NCBI GenBank assembly: GCA_044221555.1
Contig: JBGAOY010000022.1
Coordinates: 1 to 64,000, forward strand
Direction: 5' to 3'
Source: JAEUJM01 sp044221555
Lineage (GTDB): Bacteria > Actinomycetota > Acidimicrobiia > Acidimicrobiales > DATDAH01
DNA: 64,000 nucleotides
The notes beneath the pieces were generated by a model that saw only the letters and a list, made by a program, of their open reading frames with translations, was not told where the DNA came from and made no database searches. Below are positions 35,256 to 44,680 of this stretch, piece by piece. How positions within the stretch are numbered: position 1 is the first letter of the stretch; each line of letters starts with the position of its first letter. Position numbers and translations under genes: made by a program.

Positions 35256-37161
35256 GTTCGCCGCCGCCAGCAAGGACGAGGAGCTGCCGCCGGCGCTGTC
35301 GTCGATGTGGCGGCTCTGCAAGCTTGGCTACCGGCACGAGCCGTCCCTCATGGCGGTTGCGTTCGGCCTGGCCCTCCTCGCGGCGTTGCCCGAGGCGATG
35401 CTGGCCCTCGGGTTCAAGTTCCTGGCCGACGCCATCACCGACGGCGACGACGCCCGCATCCGGACGGTCATGATGGCGCTGGCCCTGGCGGCGGTGGCCA
35501 CCTGGTTCCTCACCACGGTGTCGGCCCGGGTGCAGCGTCGGTTCCGCGACCGGGTCACCATCGCCCTCGAGTCGCACGTGGCCCGGCTGCAGGCGTCGGT
35601 CACCACCATCGCCCACCACGAGCGACCCGACTACCTCGACCGCCTCTCGGTGCTGCGCGACCAGATCTTCGTGCTCGACCACATGTACATGTCGGTGTTC
35701 GCGACGGCCGGATGGATCCTCCGCCTCGGCGTCACGATCTTCCTGCTGATGACGATCAGCCCCGTGCTGATCCTGCTCGCCCTGTTCGCGCTCCCGACGG
35801 TGCTCACGTCGTCGTGGCGCCCGGCCGTCGAACGGTCCGCGCGCGAGCAGGGCGCACGCCACGAGCGGCTGTCCCGTCACCTGTTCACCACCGCCACGAC
35901 CGCGGCCCCGGCCAAGGAGGTGCGGGTCACCGGCATCGGCCCGCGCCTGGCCGCCGACCGCCGCGAGGCCTGGGAGCGCTGGTACGGGCCGCTGGCCCGT
36001 TCCCGCAACGCATCGGCGGCGTGGCACACGCTGGGGTGGGCGGTGTTCGGCGCCGGGTTCGTGGGCTCGGTCGTCTACGTGGCGTCGGGGCTCGAGGCCC
36101 CCGCCGCCGACGTGCTGTTGGTGCTGGCCGCCGGCTCTCGCCTGTCCGCCTACATCGGGGCCACGGTCGGCGAGATCGGCTTCCTCCGGGGCATCTGGAT
36201 GGACGGCTCGCGCCGCCTGGCCTGGCTGGAGGACTACGCCGCGTCGCTGGTCGCGGACTTCGACGAGCCCGTGCCGGACCATCTCCGTGAGGGCATCCGC
36301 TTCGACCACGTCGACTTCGCCTACCCCGGCACCGACCGGCTGGTGCTGCAGGACGTCGACCTCTTCCTGCCCGCGGGCGCGGTCGTGGCGGTCGTCGGCG
36401 AGAACGGGGCGGGCAAGACGACGTTGGTGAAGCTGCTCTCGAAGTTCTACGAGCCGACCGCCGGCAGGATCCTGGTGGATGGCGTCGACCTGGCCCGGAT
36501 GGCGACCGACGAGTGGCGCGAGCGGCTGGCGGGCGCCTACCAGGACTTCTTCCGCTTCGAGTTCCTGGCTCGGCACAGCGTGGGGGTGGGCGACGTGCCC
36601 CGCCTCGACGACGAGCCGGCCGTGGTCGCCGCGGTCGACCGGGCCGGCGCCGACGACGTGGTGCGGGCGCTGGGCCGGGGCCTCGACACGCAGTTGGGAC
36701 CGACCTGGCCCGACGGCGTCGAGGTGTCGTTCGGCCAGTGGCAGAAGGTGGCGCTGGCGCGGGGCTTCATGCGGGACGAGACGCTGGTGCTGGTGCTGGA
36801 CGAGCCCACCGCGGCCCTCGACGCCGAGACCGAGCACGCGCTCTTCGAGCGGTACGCGGCCAGGGCTCGAGCGGCCCCTCGGAGCGGGGAGGGGGCCCGA
36901 GCGGCCCCTCGGAGCGGGGAGGGGGCCCGAGCGGCCCCCTCGGAGCCGGGGACGGACGCGGAGGACGAGGAGGATGGGGGCGACGGGCGGATCACGGTGT
37001 TGGTGTCGCACCGCTTCAGCACGGTGCGCATGGCCGACCTGATCGTGGTGCTCGACGGTGCCCACGTGGTGGAGGTGGGCACCCACGACGACCTGATGGC
37101 CCGCGGTGGACCGTACGCCGAGCTCTACGCCATTCAAGCCGCCGCCTACCGCTCGGCCTGA
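35248..37161 (+). CDS. ABC exporter half-transporter, subunit 2
   Basis: 637 residues, partner of the previous gene (8-bp overlap). Six helices, then ATPase with Walker A VGENGAGKTT, Q-loop YQDFFRFEF, Walker B LVLVLDEPTAALD and H-loop VSHRFSTVR. The signature is VSFGQWQKVALARG rather than LSGGQ, so one of the two ATP sites is probably weak, as in asymmetric heterodimers. Between D-loop and H-loop there is a ~40-residue insert with repeated ARAAPRSGEG then an acidic DAEDEEDGGDG, coded by a 30-bp tandem repeat. Substrate unknown, likely a peptide or lipophilic drug. Confidence 0.85.
   Translation: MSEFAAASKDEELPPALSSMWRLCKLGYRHEPSLMAVAFGLALLAALPEAMLALGFKFLADAITDGDDARIRTVMMALALAAVATWFLTTVSARVQRRFRDRVTIALESHVARLQASVTTIAHHERPDYLDRLSVLRDQIFVLDHMYMSVFATAGWILRLGVTIFLLMTISPVLILLALFALPTVLTSSWRPAVERSAREQGARHERLSRHLFTTATTAAPAKEVRVTGIGPRLAADRREAWERWYGPLARSRNASAAWHTLGWAVFGAGFVGSVVYVASGLEAPAADVLLVLAAGSRLSAYIGATVGEIGFLRGIWMDGSRRLAWLEDYAASLVADFDEPVPDHLREGIRFDHVDFAYPGTDRLVLQDVDLFLPAGAVVAVVGENGAGKTTLVKLLSKFYEPTAGRILVDGVDLARMATDEWRERLAGAYQDFFRFEFLARHSVGVGDVPRLDDEPAVVAAVDRAGADDVVRALGRGLDTQLGPTWPDGVEVSFGQWQKVALARGFMRDETLVLVLDEPTAALDAETEHALFERYAARARAAPRSGEGARAAPRSGEGARAAPSEPGTDAEDEEDGGDGRITVLVSHRFSTVRMADLIVVLDGAHVVEVGTHDDLMARGGPYAELYAIQAAAYRSA
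36868..36950 (+). repeat. 30-bp tandem repeat inside ABC ATPase gene
   Basis: Two exact copies of a 30-bp unit beginning CGAGCGGCCCCTCGGAGCGG at 36868 and 36898, and a third partial copy from 36928. The unit keeps frame (10 codons, ARAAPRSGEG). It forms a disordered loop in the ATPase between the D-loop and H-loop. Confidence 0.9.
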
Positions 37162-37203
37162 CCCGGAGGCGGCGGCCCCCGGGTCAGGGCCGAACGGGGG
37201 CCG

Positions 37204-38388
37204 TCACAAGGTGATGCGGAACGGGTCGCTGTAGACGCTGACGCCGTCGCGGTCGTGGAGGTAGTACGACACCTCGACGCCGGGGTCGTCGACGTCGTAG
37301 AGCGCGTGCCAGAACGTGCGGGCCCCCTCGACCGGCGCCTCGAAGCGCACCGCCCGGAACTGCTCGCGGATGTCGTCGCGGTCGACGACGGCGCCGTCGG
37401 ACACCTGGTCGGTGAGCGTCCGCCACCGGCCGTAGGTGACGGCGGCGGTACCGACCGGGCCCGAGTCGTCGGGCAGGGTTGATCCGGCCGGCCACCGGTG
37501 CAACAGGTGGTTCGTGCAGACCAGGCGGCCGTGGGTGCCGGCGGGGACGTCGACGATGAACTCCTGGTTGTGCCCGGGTGAGCGCTCCCACACGAACGCG
37601 TCCCCCGACCGGTCGGCGACCAGGAAGTGGCACGGCGTGAAGAAGTAGTACTGCTTCGCCCGCAGCAGGGCGTCGCGTGCCTCGTCCGCCGTGGCGCAGG
37701 TGTCGAGCAGGTACCGAACGATCTGCTGCTCGGACACGCCGACCTGCGATCCGCCCGACGGCTCGGGGTTCGGCGACTCGTTGTCGGCCATCAGCGCCAC
37801 GGCCAGGCCGGCCTCGTTGACGCCGTCCATGGCGCCGTGCACGTCCATGATCCCGAGCACGACCGACGCGTAGCCGCCCCGGGGGCGGAGCTCGACGATC
37901 CACGGGTCGGCGGCCAACGGCCGCTCGCCCGCCTGACGGCCGAGGCCGACGATCTCGCCGAACGTGGCGGTGGGGAAGTCGAAGTGCCGCGACAGGATGC
38001 CGTGGCCCTCCTTGGTGCCGTCGGCGGGGTAGAAGACGACCGAGCAGCCGGCCGGCAGGTCGAACGTGCCCAGCCACGCCAGGTCGTGGGCGTCGTCGTC
38101 GGCATCCACGCCGAAGGCATCGGCCACGCCGCGCATGCGCTCCGACATGGCCGGCCAGTTGGCGGCGTACCAGGCGCGGCGGGCCCGCTGCACGCGGGCG
38201 TCGCGCGCGGGCAGGGGGCCGGCCGCCGCCCCGTGGGCCCGGCGGGCCGCCAGTGCGAGCGCCCGGCCGATCTCTCGGTTCGTGCCCTCGGCCCGCAGGT
38301 GGCGGACGGTGAGGACGTCGTCGGCGCCGCCACCGGCGACGACCGTGGAGGTGGGGGTGGGTGTGGGGGTGGTGGGTGTGGTTTGCAT
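37204..38388 (-). CDS. C45-family peptidase / acyl-CoA:6-APA acyltransferase-like
   Basis: 394 residues of the N-terminal-nucleophile hydrolase clan. The nucleophile would be Cys115 in LPAGCSVVFYPADG, released by self-cleavage of the preceding bond. Other family parts: MDGVNEAGLAVALMADNE, GHNQEFIVDVPAG, LVCTNHLLH. Related enzymes transfer acyl groups or split amides. A Thr/Pro-rich lead (MQTTPTTPTPTPTST) precedes the domain. CTGGAGG lies before ATG 38388. It is divergent from the MarR gene and shares its operator region, so the regulator probably controls it. Confidence 0.8.
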   Translation of the reverse strand: MQTTPTTPTPTPTSTVVAGGGADDVLTVRHLRAEGTNREIGRALALAARRAHGAAAGPLPARDARVQRARRAWYAANWPAMSERMRGVADAFGVDADDDAHDLAWLGTFDLPAGCSVVFYPADGTKEGHGILSRHFDFPTATFGEIVGLGRQAGERPLAADPWIVELRPRGGYASVVLGIMDVHGAMDGVNEAGLAVALMADNESPNPEPSGGSQVGVSEQQIVRYLLDTCATADEARDALLRAKQYYFFTPCHFLVADRSGDAFVWERSPGHNQEFIVDVPAGTHGRLVCTNHLLHRWPAGSTLPDDSGPVGTAAVTYGRWRTLTDQVSDGAVVDRDDIREQFRAVRFEAPVEGARTFWHALYDVDDPGVEVSYYLHDRDGVSVYSDPFRITL

Positions 38389-38400
38389 GGTGCCTCCAGT

Positions 38401-38445
38401 TAGTGCGATGTCGTAGTAGTATGGAGATAATGCGAGATCGCACTA
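38401..38445. promoter_or_regulatory. Operator/promoter between C45 gene and marR
   Basis: TAGTGCGAT (38401-38409) and its reverse complement ATCGCACTA (38437-38445) flank a TAGTAT -10-like box (38417-38422). The second half lies inside the marR coding start (ATG 38430). This is a typical layout for MarR self-repression and control of the divergent gene; the binding is inferred. Confidence 0.65.
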
Positions 38446-38927
38446 GTTCTGTCAACCCCCCTTCGCCGTCGTCCCGACCGCTCGGCGTGCGGGCGGACGG
38501 TGGCACGGTCCTGCTCGACGTGTGGCTGGTGTTCCGCTCGACCAGCGAGTTGCTCGACACGGCGCTGGCGCCCACCGGTCTGAACGCCGACGAGTTCGCC
38601 GTGTACTCGGTGCTCAGCGTGGAGGGTGGGCTCACCCCCTCCGAGCTGGCCGGGTGGATGGCGGCCCCGCCCACCACGGTGTCCAGCTACGTCAAGCGCT
38701 TCGAGGGCCGCGGCCACGTGACCCGGGTGCCCAACCCGGACGACCGCCGCTCGTACCGCATCGTCCTCACCGACGAGGGGCGCGCCGTGCACACCGACGC
38801 GGCCACCCGGTTCGTCCCCGTGCTGGGGCAGGTGGTGACCGCACTCGACCGGCCCGAGCCCGAGGTCGCAGCGGCGCTGGCCTCCCTGCGGGCCGCCCTC
38901 GACGCCGTTCGCCGGGTCGACGGCTGA
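38430..38927 (+). CDS. MarR family transcriptional regulator
   Basis: 165 residues with the MarR winged helix: LTPSELAGWMAAPPTTVSSYVKRFEGRGHV (recognition helix) and VPNPDDRRSYRIVLTDEGR (wing). The N-terminal helix forms the dimer. ATG 38430 is chosen because a TAGTAT hexamer ends 7 nt earlier, as in a leaderless transcript; ATG 38421 is an alternative. It is divergent from the C45 peptidase gene and probably regulates it through the inverted repeat that covers both starts. The ligand is unknown. Confidence 0.85.
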   Translation: MRDRTSSVNPPSPSSRPLGVRADGGTVLLDVWLVFRSTSELLDTALAPTGLNADEFAVYSVLSVEGGLTPSELAGWMAAPPTTVSSYVKRFEGRGHVTRVPNPDDRRSYRIVLTDEGRAVHTDAATRFVPVLGQVVTALDRPEPEVAAALASLRAALDAVRRVDG

Positions 38928-39080
38928 CGAGGCGGCCGGCTCCCCACGCCGGAGCGCGGTTCGGCCGGCACGAGCGTGTTCTCCTCGACACCCGAGGTGC
39001 CGGTAGAACCGGGGGGCCGGGTTCCGAGGCGGTCCGGGGGAGTGCAAGACTCGTCGGACCAGTCGTCGGGGGAGCACACG

Positions 39081-40517
39081 ATGCGATTCGCCATCATCGG
39101 AGCCGGGATGTCCGGGATCCTGGCCGCCATCAAGCTGCAGGACGCCGGGTTCACGGACTACGCGGTCTACGAGAAGGCCGATCGCCTCGGCGGCACCTGG
39201 CGGGAGAACACCTATCCCGGCATCGCCTGCGACGTCCCGTCGCACCTCTACAGCTACTCGTTCGCGCCCAATCCGGACTGGAGCCATCAGTTCGCGCCGG
39301 GTGACGAGATCGAGGCCTACTTCGAGCGGGTGGCGGCCGACCACGGCGTCACCCCGAAGATCCGCTTCGGCGAGGAGGTCACCCGTACCGAGTGGCGCGA
39401 CGGCCGCTGGCACCTGACCACCGGCACCGGCCGCACCGACGAGGCCGACGTGGTCATCGCCGCCACCGGGGTGCTGCACCGGCCCCGCCTGCCCGACATC
39501 GAGGGCCTCGACTCGTTCGCCGGCCCGTGCTTCCACAGCGCCCGCTGGGACCACACCGTGGCCCTCGGCGGCCAGCGGGTCGGCATCGTCGGCACCGGGT
39601 CGACCGCGGTGCAGATCACGTCGGCCATCGTCGACGAGGTCGGCCACCTCGACGTGTTCCAGCGCACGCCACCGTGGATCTTCCCGGTGCAGAACACCGC
39701 CTACACCGACGCGGAGCTGCGCGCGTTCCACGAGCACCCCGACCGGATGCGCCAGCTGCACGACACCCTGGCCGAGCTGTTCGCGGGGTTCGCGGCCGCG
39801 GTCACCGACGCCGACTCGACCCAGAACGAGAGCATCGCCTCCGCCTGCGTGGCGAACCTCGAGCACAGCGTCACCGACCCCGAGCTGCGCGAGCGGCTGC
39901 GCCCGGACTACCAGCCCGCCTGCAAGCGCCTGATCATGTCGGGTGACTACTACGAGGCCGTCCAGAAGCCCAACGCGGGCGTGGTGACCGAGGGCATCGA
40001 ATGTGTCGTCCCCGACGGCGTGCGCACCAAGGACGGTGAGCTGCACGAGCTCGACGTGCTGGTGCTGGCCACAGGCTTCCAGGCCGACGCCTTCATGCGC
40101 CCCATGGACATCGTGGGGCGCGGCGGCGTCACCCTCGCCGACGCCTGGGACCCCCGCCCCAACGCCTACCTGTCGATCTCGATCCCCGACTTCCCGAACC
40201 TGTTCATGCTCAACGGCCCCAACGGCCCGGTCGGCAACTTCTCGCTCATCGAGGTGGCCGAGCTGCAGATGGGCTACACGATGGGCCTCATCGACGAGCT
40301 CGCCGCCGGTCGCTGCACCGAGATCTGCGCCACCCAGGACGCCATGGACGCCCACGAGGAGGCCCGGGTGGCGGAGATGGGTCACACCATCTGGGTCACC
40401 GGGTGCAAGAGCTGGTACCTGGACGACCGGGGCATCCCGGCCACGTGGCCGTGGCCCTTCGAGGACTTCCGCACCGCCATGGCCGCGCCCGACCTGGCGG
40501 CGTACGACCGGCGCTGA
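39081..40517 (+). CDS. Flavin-containing monooxygenase (Baeyer-Villiger type)
   Basis: 478 residues. FAD motif IIGAGMSG (5-12), NADPH motif GIVGTGSTAVQ, and between them FAGPCFHSARWD, which fits the BVMO fingerprint FxGxxxHxxxW(P/D). The enzyme would insert oxygen into ketones or hydroxylate a substrate using NADPH and O2. The closing DVLVLATGFQAD motif is also typical. GGGGGA lies before ATG 39081, with an AAGACT-like -10 further up. The partner in a pathway is not evident. It ends 33 bp before palindrome copy B. Confidence 0.88.
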   Translation: MRFAIIGAGMSGILAAIKLQDAGFTDYAVYEKADRLGGTWRENTYPGIACDVPSHLYSYSFAPNPDWSHQFAPGDEIEAYFERVAADHGVTPKIRFGEEVTRTEWRDGRWHLTTGTGRTDEADVVIAATGVLHRPRLPDIEGLDSFAGPCFHSARWDHTVALGGQRVGIVGTGSTAVQITSAIVDEVGHLDVFQRTPPWIFPVQNTAYTDAELRAFHEHPDRMRQLHDTLAELFAGFAAAVTDADSTQNESIASACVANLEHSVTDPELRERLRPDYQPACKRLIMSGDYYEAVQKPNAGVVTEGIECVVPDGVRTKDGELHELDVLVLATGFQADAFMRPMDIVGRGGVTLADAWDPRPNAYLSISIPDFPNLFMLNGPNGPVGNFSLIEVAELQMGYTMGLIDELAAGRCTEICATQDAMDAHEEARVAEMGHTIWVTGCKSWYLDDRGIPATWPWPFEDFRTAMAAPDLAAYDRR

Positions 40518-40549
40518 CGGCGGCGCCCGCTCCCGGCCCGCGATTCCCC

Positions 40550-40600
40550 GAACTGGCGCCCGATCACGTCGCCCCGGCCGCCGAATCGGCCGCCAGTTCG
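40550..40600 (+). repeat. Palindromic element family 1, copy B
   Basis: 51-bp imperfect palindrome: GAACTGGCGCCCGAT at the left, AATCGGCCGCCAGTTC at the right, with a CGTCGCCCCGGCCG centre. It lies 33 bp after the monooxygenase stop and 69 bp before hen1. Same orientation as copy C (8 differences by eye). Confidence 0.85.
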
Positions 40601-40668
40601 CCGGGCCGGCATCGCGGTCCCGGAACTCCTGCGGCGGCCCCCGGCCTGCGCCCCTAGCGTCGGCGTCC

Positions 40669-42054
40669 GTGCTGCTGACCCTGTCGACCGATCACCGCCC
40701 GGCCACCGACCTGGGCTACCTGCTGCACAAGAACCCGGGGCGCCTGCACACGCTCGACGTGTCGTTCGGGTCGGTGCAGGTGGTGTTCCCGGAGGCCGAC
40801 GGCGACCGTTGCACGGCGGCGGTGCTGCTCGAGGTGGACAGCATCGGCCTGGTGCGCGGCCGCCAGAAGGGGCGGCGATCGGCGTCCCTGTTCGACTACG
40901 TGAGCGATCGCCCGTACACCGCCAACTCCTTCCTGAGCAGCGCTCTGGCCAAGGTGTTCGGGACCGCGATGACCGGCCGCAGCAAGGAGCGTCCCGACCT
41001 GGCGGCGACGCCGATCCCGCTGGAGATCGGCCTCCCGGTGGTGGCCTGTCGAGGGGGCACCGACATCCTCCGACAGCTGTTCGGCCCGCTCGGGTGGGAC
41101 GTCGCCGACGAGTCGATCGCCCTCGACCCCGCGCACCCCGAATGGGGCGACAGCGACTACCGCTCGGTGGTGCTCCGGGGACGGCATCGCGTCAAGGACG
41201 CCCTCGAGCACCTGTACGTGCTGCTCCCGGTGCTCGATGACGACAAGCACTACTGGGTCGACGCCGGTGAGGTGGATCGCCTGCTCCGGCGCGGGGGAGC
41301 GTGGGTTCCGAACCATCCCGCCCGGGAGCTGATCACACGTCGCTACCTCCGTCACGATCGGCGCCTCGCCACCGAGGCGCTGACGCGGCTGGTCGAGCTG
41401 GACGACGCGCCGACCGTCGACGCCGACCCGGCGCTCGACGAGGGCCCTCCCCGGCCCACGCTGAACGAGCAGCGGCTGGATGCGGTCGTCGGGGCGGTGC
41501 GGGCGGCGGCGCCGAGATCGGTGGTCGACCTGGGCTGTGGTGAGGGCCGGCTGCTGGGCCGGCTGCTGTCGGAGACGTCGGCGGACCGCGTCCTGGGGGT
41601 GGACGTCTCCCACCGGTCCCTGACCGTCGCCGCTCGACGGCTGCGCCTCGAGACGATGACCCCACGTGAGCGTCAAAGGATCGACCTGCGCCAGAGCGGG
41701 CTGACCTACGTGGACCCGGCGCTGGAAGGGTTCGACGTGGCCTGCCTGGTGGAGGTCGTCGAGCACGTCGAGCCCTGGCGTCTCGACGCCCTCGAGCGAG
41801 TGGTGTTCGGCGAGGCCCATCCGAGCCGGGTCATCGTGACGACGCCGAACGTCGAGCACAACGTCCGCTTCGAGGGCATGGCGCCCGGCCGGCTGCGCCA
41901 CGCCGACCACCGGTTCGAATGGACCCGGGCCGAGTTCCACGAGTGGGCCGGCGCCGTGGCCGACCGCAACGGCTACACGGTTGCGTTCGCGCCGGTCGGT
42001 GACGACGACCCCGAGGTGGGGCCACCCACGCAGATGGCGGTGTTCGCCCGATGA
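40669..42054 (+). CDS. hen1: Hen1 RNA 3'-end 2'-O-methyltransferase
   Basis: 461 residues. Bacterial Hen1 methylates the 2'-OH at the 3' end of cleaved RNA during repair by Pnkp, so the same cut cannot recur. The C-terminal domain has the SAM motif VVDLGCGEGRLLGRLL, the metal site VEVVEHVEPWR (Glu-x-x-Glu-His) and the second half HADHRFEWTRAEFHEW. The N-terminal ~230 residues (LLTLSTDHRPATDLGYLLHK...) form the Hen1-N part that activates the Pnkp ligase. GTG 40669 fits this N-terminus. The stop overlaps pnkp by ATGA, giving a tight operon. Confidence 0.93.
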   Translation: MLLTLSTDHRPATDLGYLLHKNPGRLHTLDVSFGSVQVVFPEADGDRCTAAVLLEVDSIGLVRGRQKGRRSASLFDYVSDRPYTANSFLSSALAKVFGTAMTGRSKERPDLAATPIPLEIGLPVVACRGGTDILRQLFGPLGWDVADESIALDPAHPEWGDSDYRSVVLRGRHRVKDALEHLYVLLPVLDDDKHYWVDAGEVDRLLRRGGAWVPNHPARELITRRYLRHDRRLATEALTRLVELDDAPTVDADPALDEGPPRPTLNEQRLDAVVGAVRAAAPRSVVDLGCGEGRLLGRLLSETSADRVLGVDVSHRSLTVAARRLRLETMTPRERQRIDLRQSGLTYVDPALEGFDVACLVEVVEHVEPWRLDALERVVFGEAHPSRVIVTTPNVEHNVRFEGMAPGRLRHADHRFEWTRAEFHEWAGAVADRNGYTVAFAPVGDDDPEVGPPTQMAVFAR

Positions 42055-44588
42055 GCACGATCAAGATCCCTGATCTCTGCCTCGTGGTGCTCGTCGGCGT
42101 GTCCGGATCGGGCAAGTCGTCGTTCGCACGGGCGCATTTCGCCGACACCGAGGTGGTGTCGTCCGACGCCTGCCGGGCGCTCGTGGCCGACGACGAGAAC
42201 GACCAGACCGCCACCGAGTCGGCGTTCGCGGTCCTGCACTCGATCGTGGCGGAACGCCTCAAGCTGGGGAAGCTGACCGTGGTCGATGCCACCAACGTCC
42301 AGCGAGACGCCCGTGCTCCGCTGGTGGCGCTGGCCAAGCGGCACCACGCGTTCGCCATGGCGATCGTGCTGGACGTTCCGCCCGCCGTCTGCCACGAGCG
42401 CAACGCATCACGACCCGACCGCGACTTCGGTGACCACGTGGTGCGCAACCAGCACAACGCGCTCCGGCGATCGGTGAACAAGCTGCACAAGGAGGGATTC
42501 CGCAAGGTCTTCCGGCTGACCGGGGTCGAGGAGGTCGCCACCGCCACCGTCGAGCGCGAACGTCGCTGGACCGACTTCCGCGACGTCGCGGGCCCGTTCG
42601 ACGTGATCGGTGACGTCCACGGCTGCCTCGACGAACTGGTCGATCTGCTCCTCGCCCTCGGGTACGAGGTGGCCGCCGACCGGTCGTCGGCCCACCATCC
42701 CGACGGGCGGACGGCCGTGTTCGTCGGCGACCTCGTCGACCGGGGCCCGGCCGTGGCCGGTGTGCTCCGCCTGGTGATGGCGATGGTCGCCGCCGGCGAC
42801 GCGCGCTGCGTCCCCGGGAACCACGAGAACAAGCTGGTCCGCGCGCTCAACGGTCGGAACGTCACCACCGGGCACGGGCTGGCCGAGTCGCTGGCGCAAC
42901 TCGAGGTCGAGCCACCCGAGTTCGTCGAGTCGGCGCGCCAGTTCATGGACCGCCTGGTCAGCCACGTGGTGCTCGACGAGGGCCGGCTGGTCGTGGCCCA
43001 CGCGGGCCTGCGCGAGGACATGCACAACCGGACCTCGGGCGCGGTGCGCAGCTTCGCCCTGTTCGGCGACACCACCGGCGAGACCGACGAGTTCGGCTTC
43101 CCGGTGCGCTACCCGTGGGCCGAGGAGTACCGGGGAGCCGCCGCCGTCGTGTACGGGCACACGCCGGTGCCCGAGGCGGTCTGGCTGAACAACACGATCT
43201 GCGTCGACACGGGCTGCGTGTTCGGCGGCGCGTTGACCGCGCTGCGGTGGCCCGAGCGCGATCTGGTGTCGGTCCAGGCCCGCGAGACCTACTGGGAGCC
43301 GGCCCGCCGGGCCGAGTCGGACACACCGGCGTCCGGTGGGATGCGGGACCTGGCCCTCACCGATGTGTCCGGCACGCTGCGCATCGAGACCAGGCTGGGC
43401 CGCACGATCACCATCCGGGAGGAGAACGCCGCGGCCGCGCTCGAGGTGATGAGCCGGTTCGCGGTGGACCCTCGCTGGCTCGTGTACCTGCCGCCGACCA
43501 TGTCGCCGTGCGCCACCTCGGAGCGGGACGGGGTGCTCGAGCACCCGGACGAGGCCTTCTCCTTCTACCGGAGGGCCGGCGTCGAGCGGGTGGTGTGCGA
43601 GGAGAAGCACATGGGATCGCGTGCCGTCGTGGTGGTGGCACGGGACGCGTCGTCGGCGTCGGCTCGCTTCGGTGTGCCGGGTGACTCCGCCGGTGGGGTG
43701 ATCGTCACCCGCACCGGTCGGCGCTTCTTCAGCGACGAAGTGCTCGAGGCCGCGCTGCTGGGCCGCATGCGGTCGGCCGTCGATCGGGCCGGGCTGTGGG
43801 ACGAGTTGGCTACGGACTGGTTGGTGCTGGATGCCGAGTTGCTGCCGTGGTCGGCGAAGGCGGGCGACCTGCTGACCCGCCAGTACGCACCGACCGGCGC
43901 CGCCGCGTCGGCGTCGCTCCCCGCCGCGGCCGCCATCGTCCAGCGGGCCGCCGAACGCGGCGTCGAGGTGGACGAACTGCTCGACCGGACCCGTCTGCGG
44001 ATGGCCCAGGCCGAGGCGTACCGCGACGCGTACCGGCACTACTGCTGGCCGGTCGACGGTGTCGACGACCTGGCCGTGGCGCCCTTCCAGATCCTCGCGG
44101 CCGAGGGTGAGGTGCACGCGCTCCGGCCCCATGCGTGGCACCTCGAACGGGCCGACCGGCTCGTCGAGGCGGGCCCGGACGTGTTCCGCCGCACCGATCG
44201 GATCGCCGTCGAGCTCGACGACCCCGCCCAGGTGGCTGCGGGCGCGGCCTGGTGGGACGACCTGACCGGGCGCGGCGGCGAGGGCATGGTGGTGAAGCCG
44301 GCCGACACGATGGTGCTGGGCGACCGCGGTGTCGAGCAGCCGGGGGTGAAGTGTCGCGGCCGCGAGTACCTGCGCATCATCTACGGGCCCGAGTACACCA
44401 CGCCGGCCAGTCTCGACCGGCTGCGCCAGCGCCGCCTCGGCCACAAGCGGGCGCTGGCCGCTCGCGAGTTCGCGCTCGGCATCGAGGCGCTCGAGCGCTT
44501 CGTCGCCGGGGAGCCGCTGTGGCGGGTGCACCAGTGCGTGTTCGGTGTGCTGGCCCTGGAGAGCGAGCCGGTCGATCCCACGCTCTGA
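42051..44588 (+). CDS. pnkp: Pnkp polynucleotide kinase-phosphatase-ligase
   Basis: 845 residues in three domains. Kinase: GVSGSGKS (16-23), with SSDACR (Asp39, Arg42) binding the 5'-OH end. Phosphatase: FDVIGDVHGC, FVGDLVDRGP, VPGNHENK, a two-metal calcineurin-like site that removes 2',3'-cyclic phosphate. Ligase: adenylyl-Lys519 in VCEEKHMGSRA, then GGEGMVVKP near the end. With Hen1 it heals and seals RNA cut by ribotoxins; this is well known from Clostridium and Anabaena. Length and motif order match the full family. Start ATG 42051 overlaps hen1. Confidence 0.95.
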   Translation: MSTIKIPDLCLVVLVGVSGSGKSSFARAHFADTEVVSSDACRALVADDENDQTATESAFAVLHSIVAERLKLGKLTVVDATNVQRDARAPLVALAKRHHAFAMAIVLDVPPAVCHERNASRPDRDFGDHVVRNQHNALRRSVNKLHKEGFRKVFRLTGVEEVATATVERERRWTDFRDVAGPFDVIGDVHGCLDELVDLLLALGYEVAADRSSAHHPDGRTAVFVGDLVDRGPAVAGVLRLVMAMVAAGDARCVPGNHENKLVRALNGRNVTTGHGLAESLAQLEVEPPEFVESARQFMDRLVSHVVLDEGRLVVAHAGLREDMHNRTSGAVRSFALFGDTTGETDEFGFPVRYPWAEEYRGAAAVVYGHTPVPEAVWLNNTICVDTGCVFGGALTALRWPERDLVSVQARETYWEPARRAESDTPASGGMRDLALTDVSGTLRIETRLGRTITIREENAAAALEVMSRFAVDPRWLVYLPPTMSPCATSERDGVLEHPDEAFSFYRRAGVERVVCEEKHMGSRAVVVVARDASSASARFGVPGDSAGGVIVTRTGRRFFSDEVLEAALLGRMRSAVDRAGLWDELATDWLVLDAELLPWSAKAGDLLTRQYAPTGAAASASLPAAAAIVQRAAERGVEVDELLDRTRLRMAQAEAYRDAYRHYCWPVDGVDDLAVAPFQILAAEGEVHALRPHAWHLERADRLVEAGPDVFRRTDRIAVELDDPAQVAAGAAWWDDLTGRGGEGMVVKPADTMVLGDRGVEQPGVKCRGREYLRIIYGPEYTTPASLDRLRQRRLGHKRALAAREFALGIEALERFVAGEPLWRVHQCVFGVLALESEPVDPTL

Positions 44589-44680
44589 TGCGCGGCGTCT
44601 CCGTGATGATGCAGCGAGAGGTTCTGGATCGCCTGCACGGCGCAGGCGTCGAGGATGGCGGTGTGTACGACAGATCTCGG

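Noticed and set aside
36868..36950. CRISPR or mobile repeat in the ABC gene
   Set aside because: Units are contiguous, in frame (10 codons) and have no spacers; better read as tandem duplication within the gene.
40669..44588. Hen1-Pnkp as a new system
   Set aside because: It is a known RNA repair system with all expected domains; only its flanking palindromes are reported as new.
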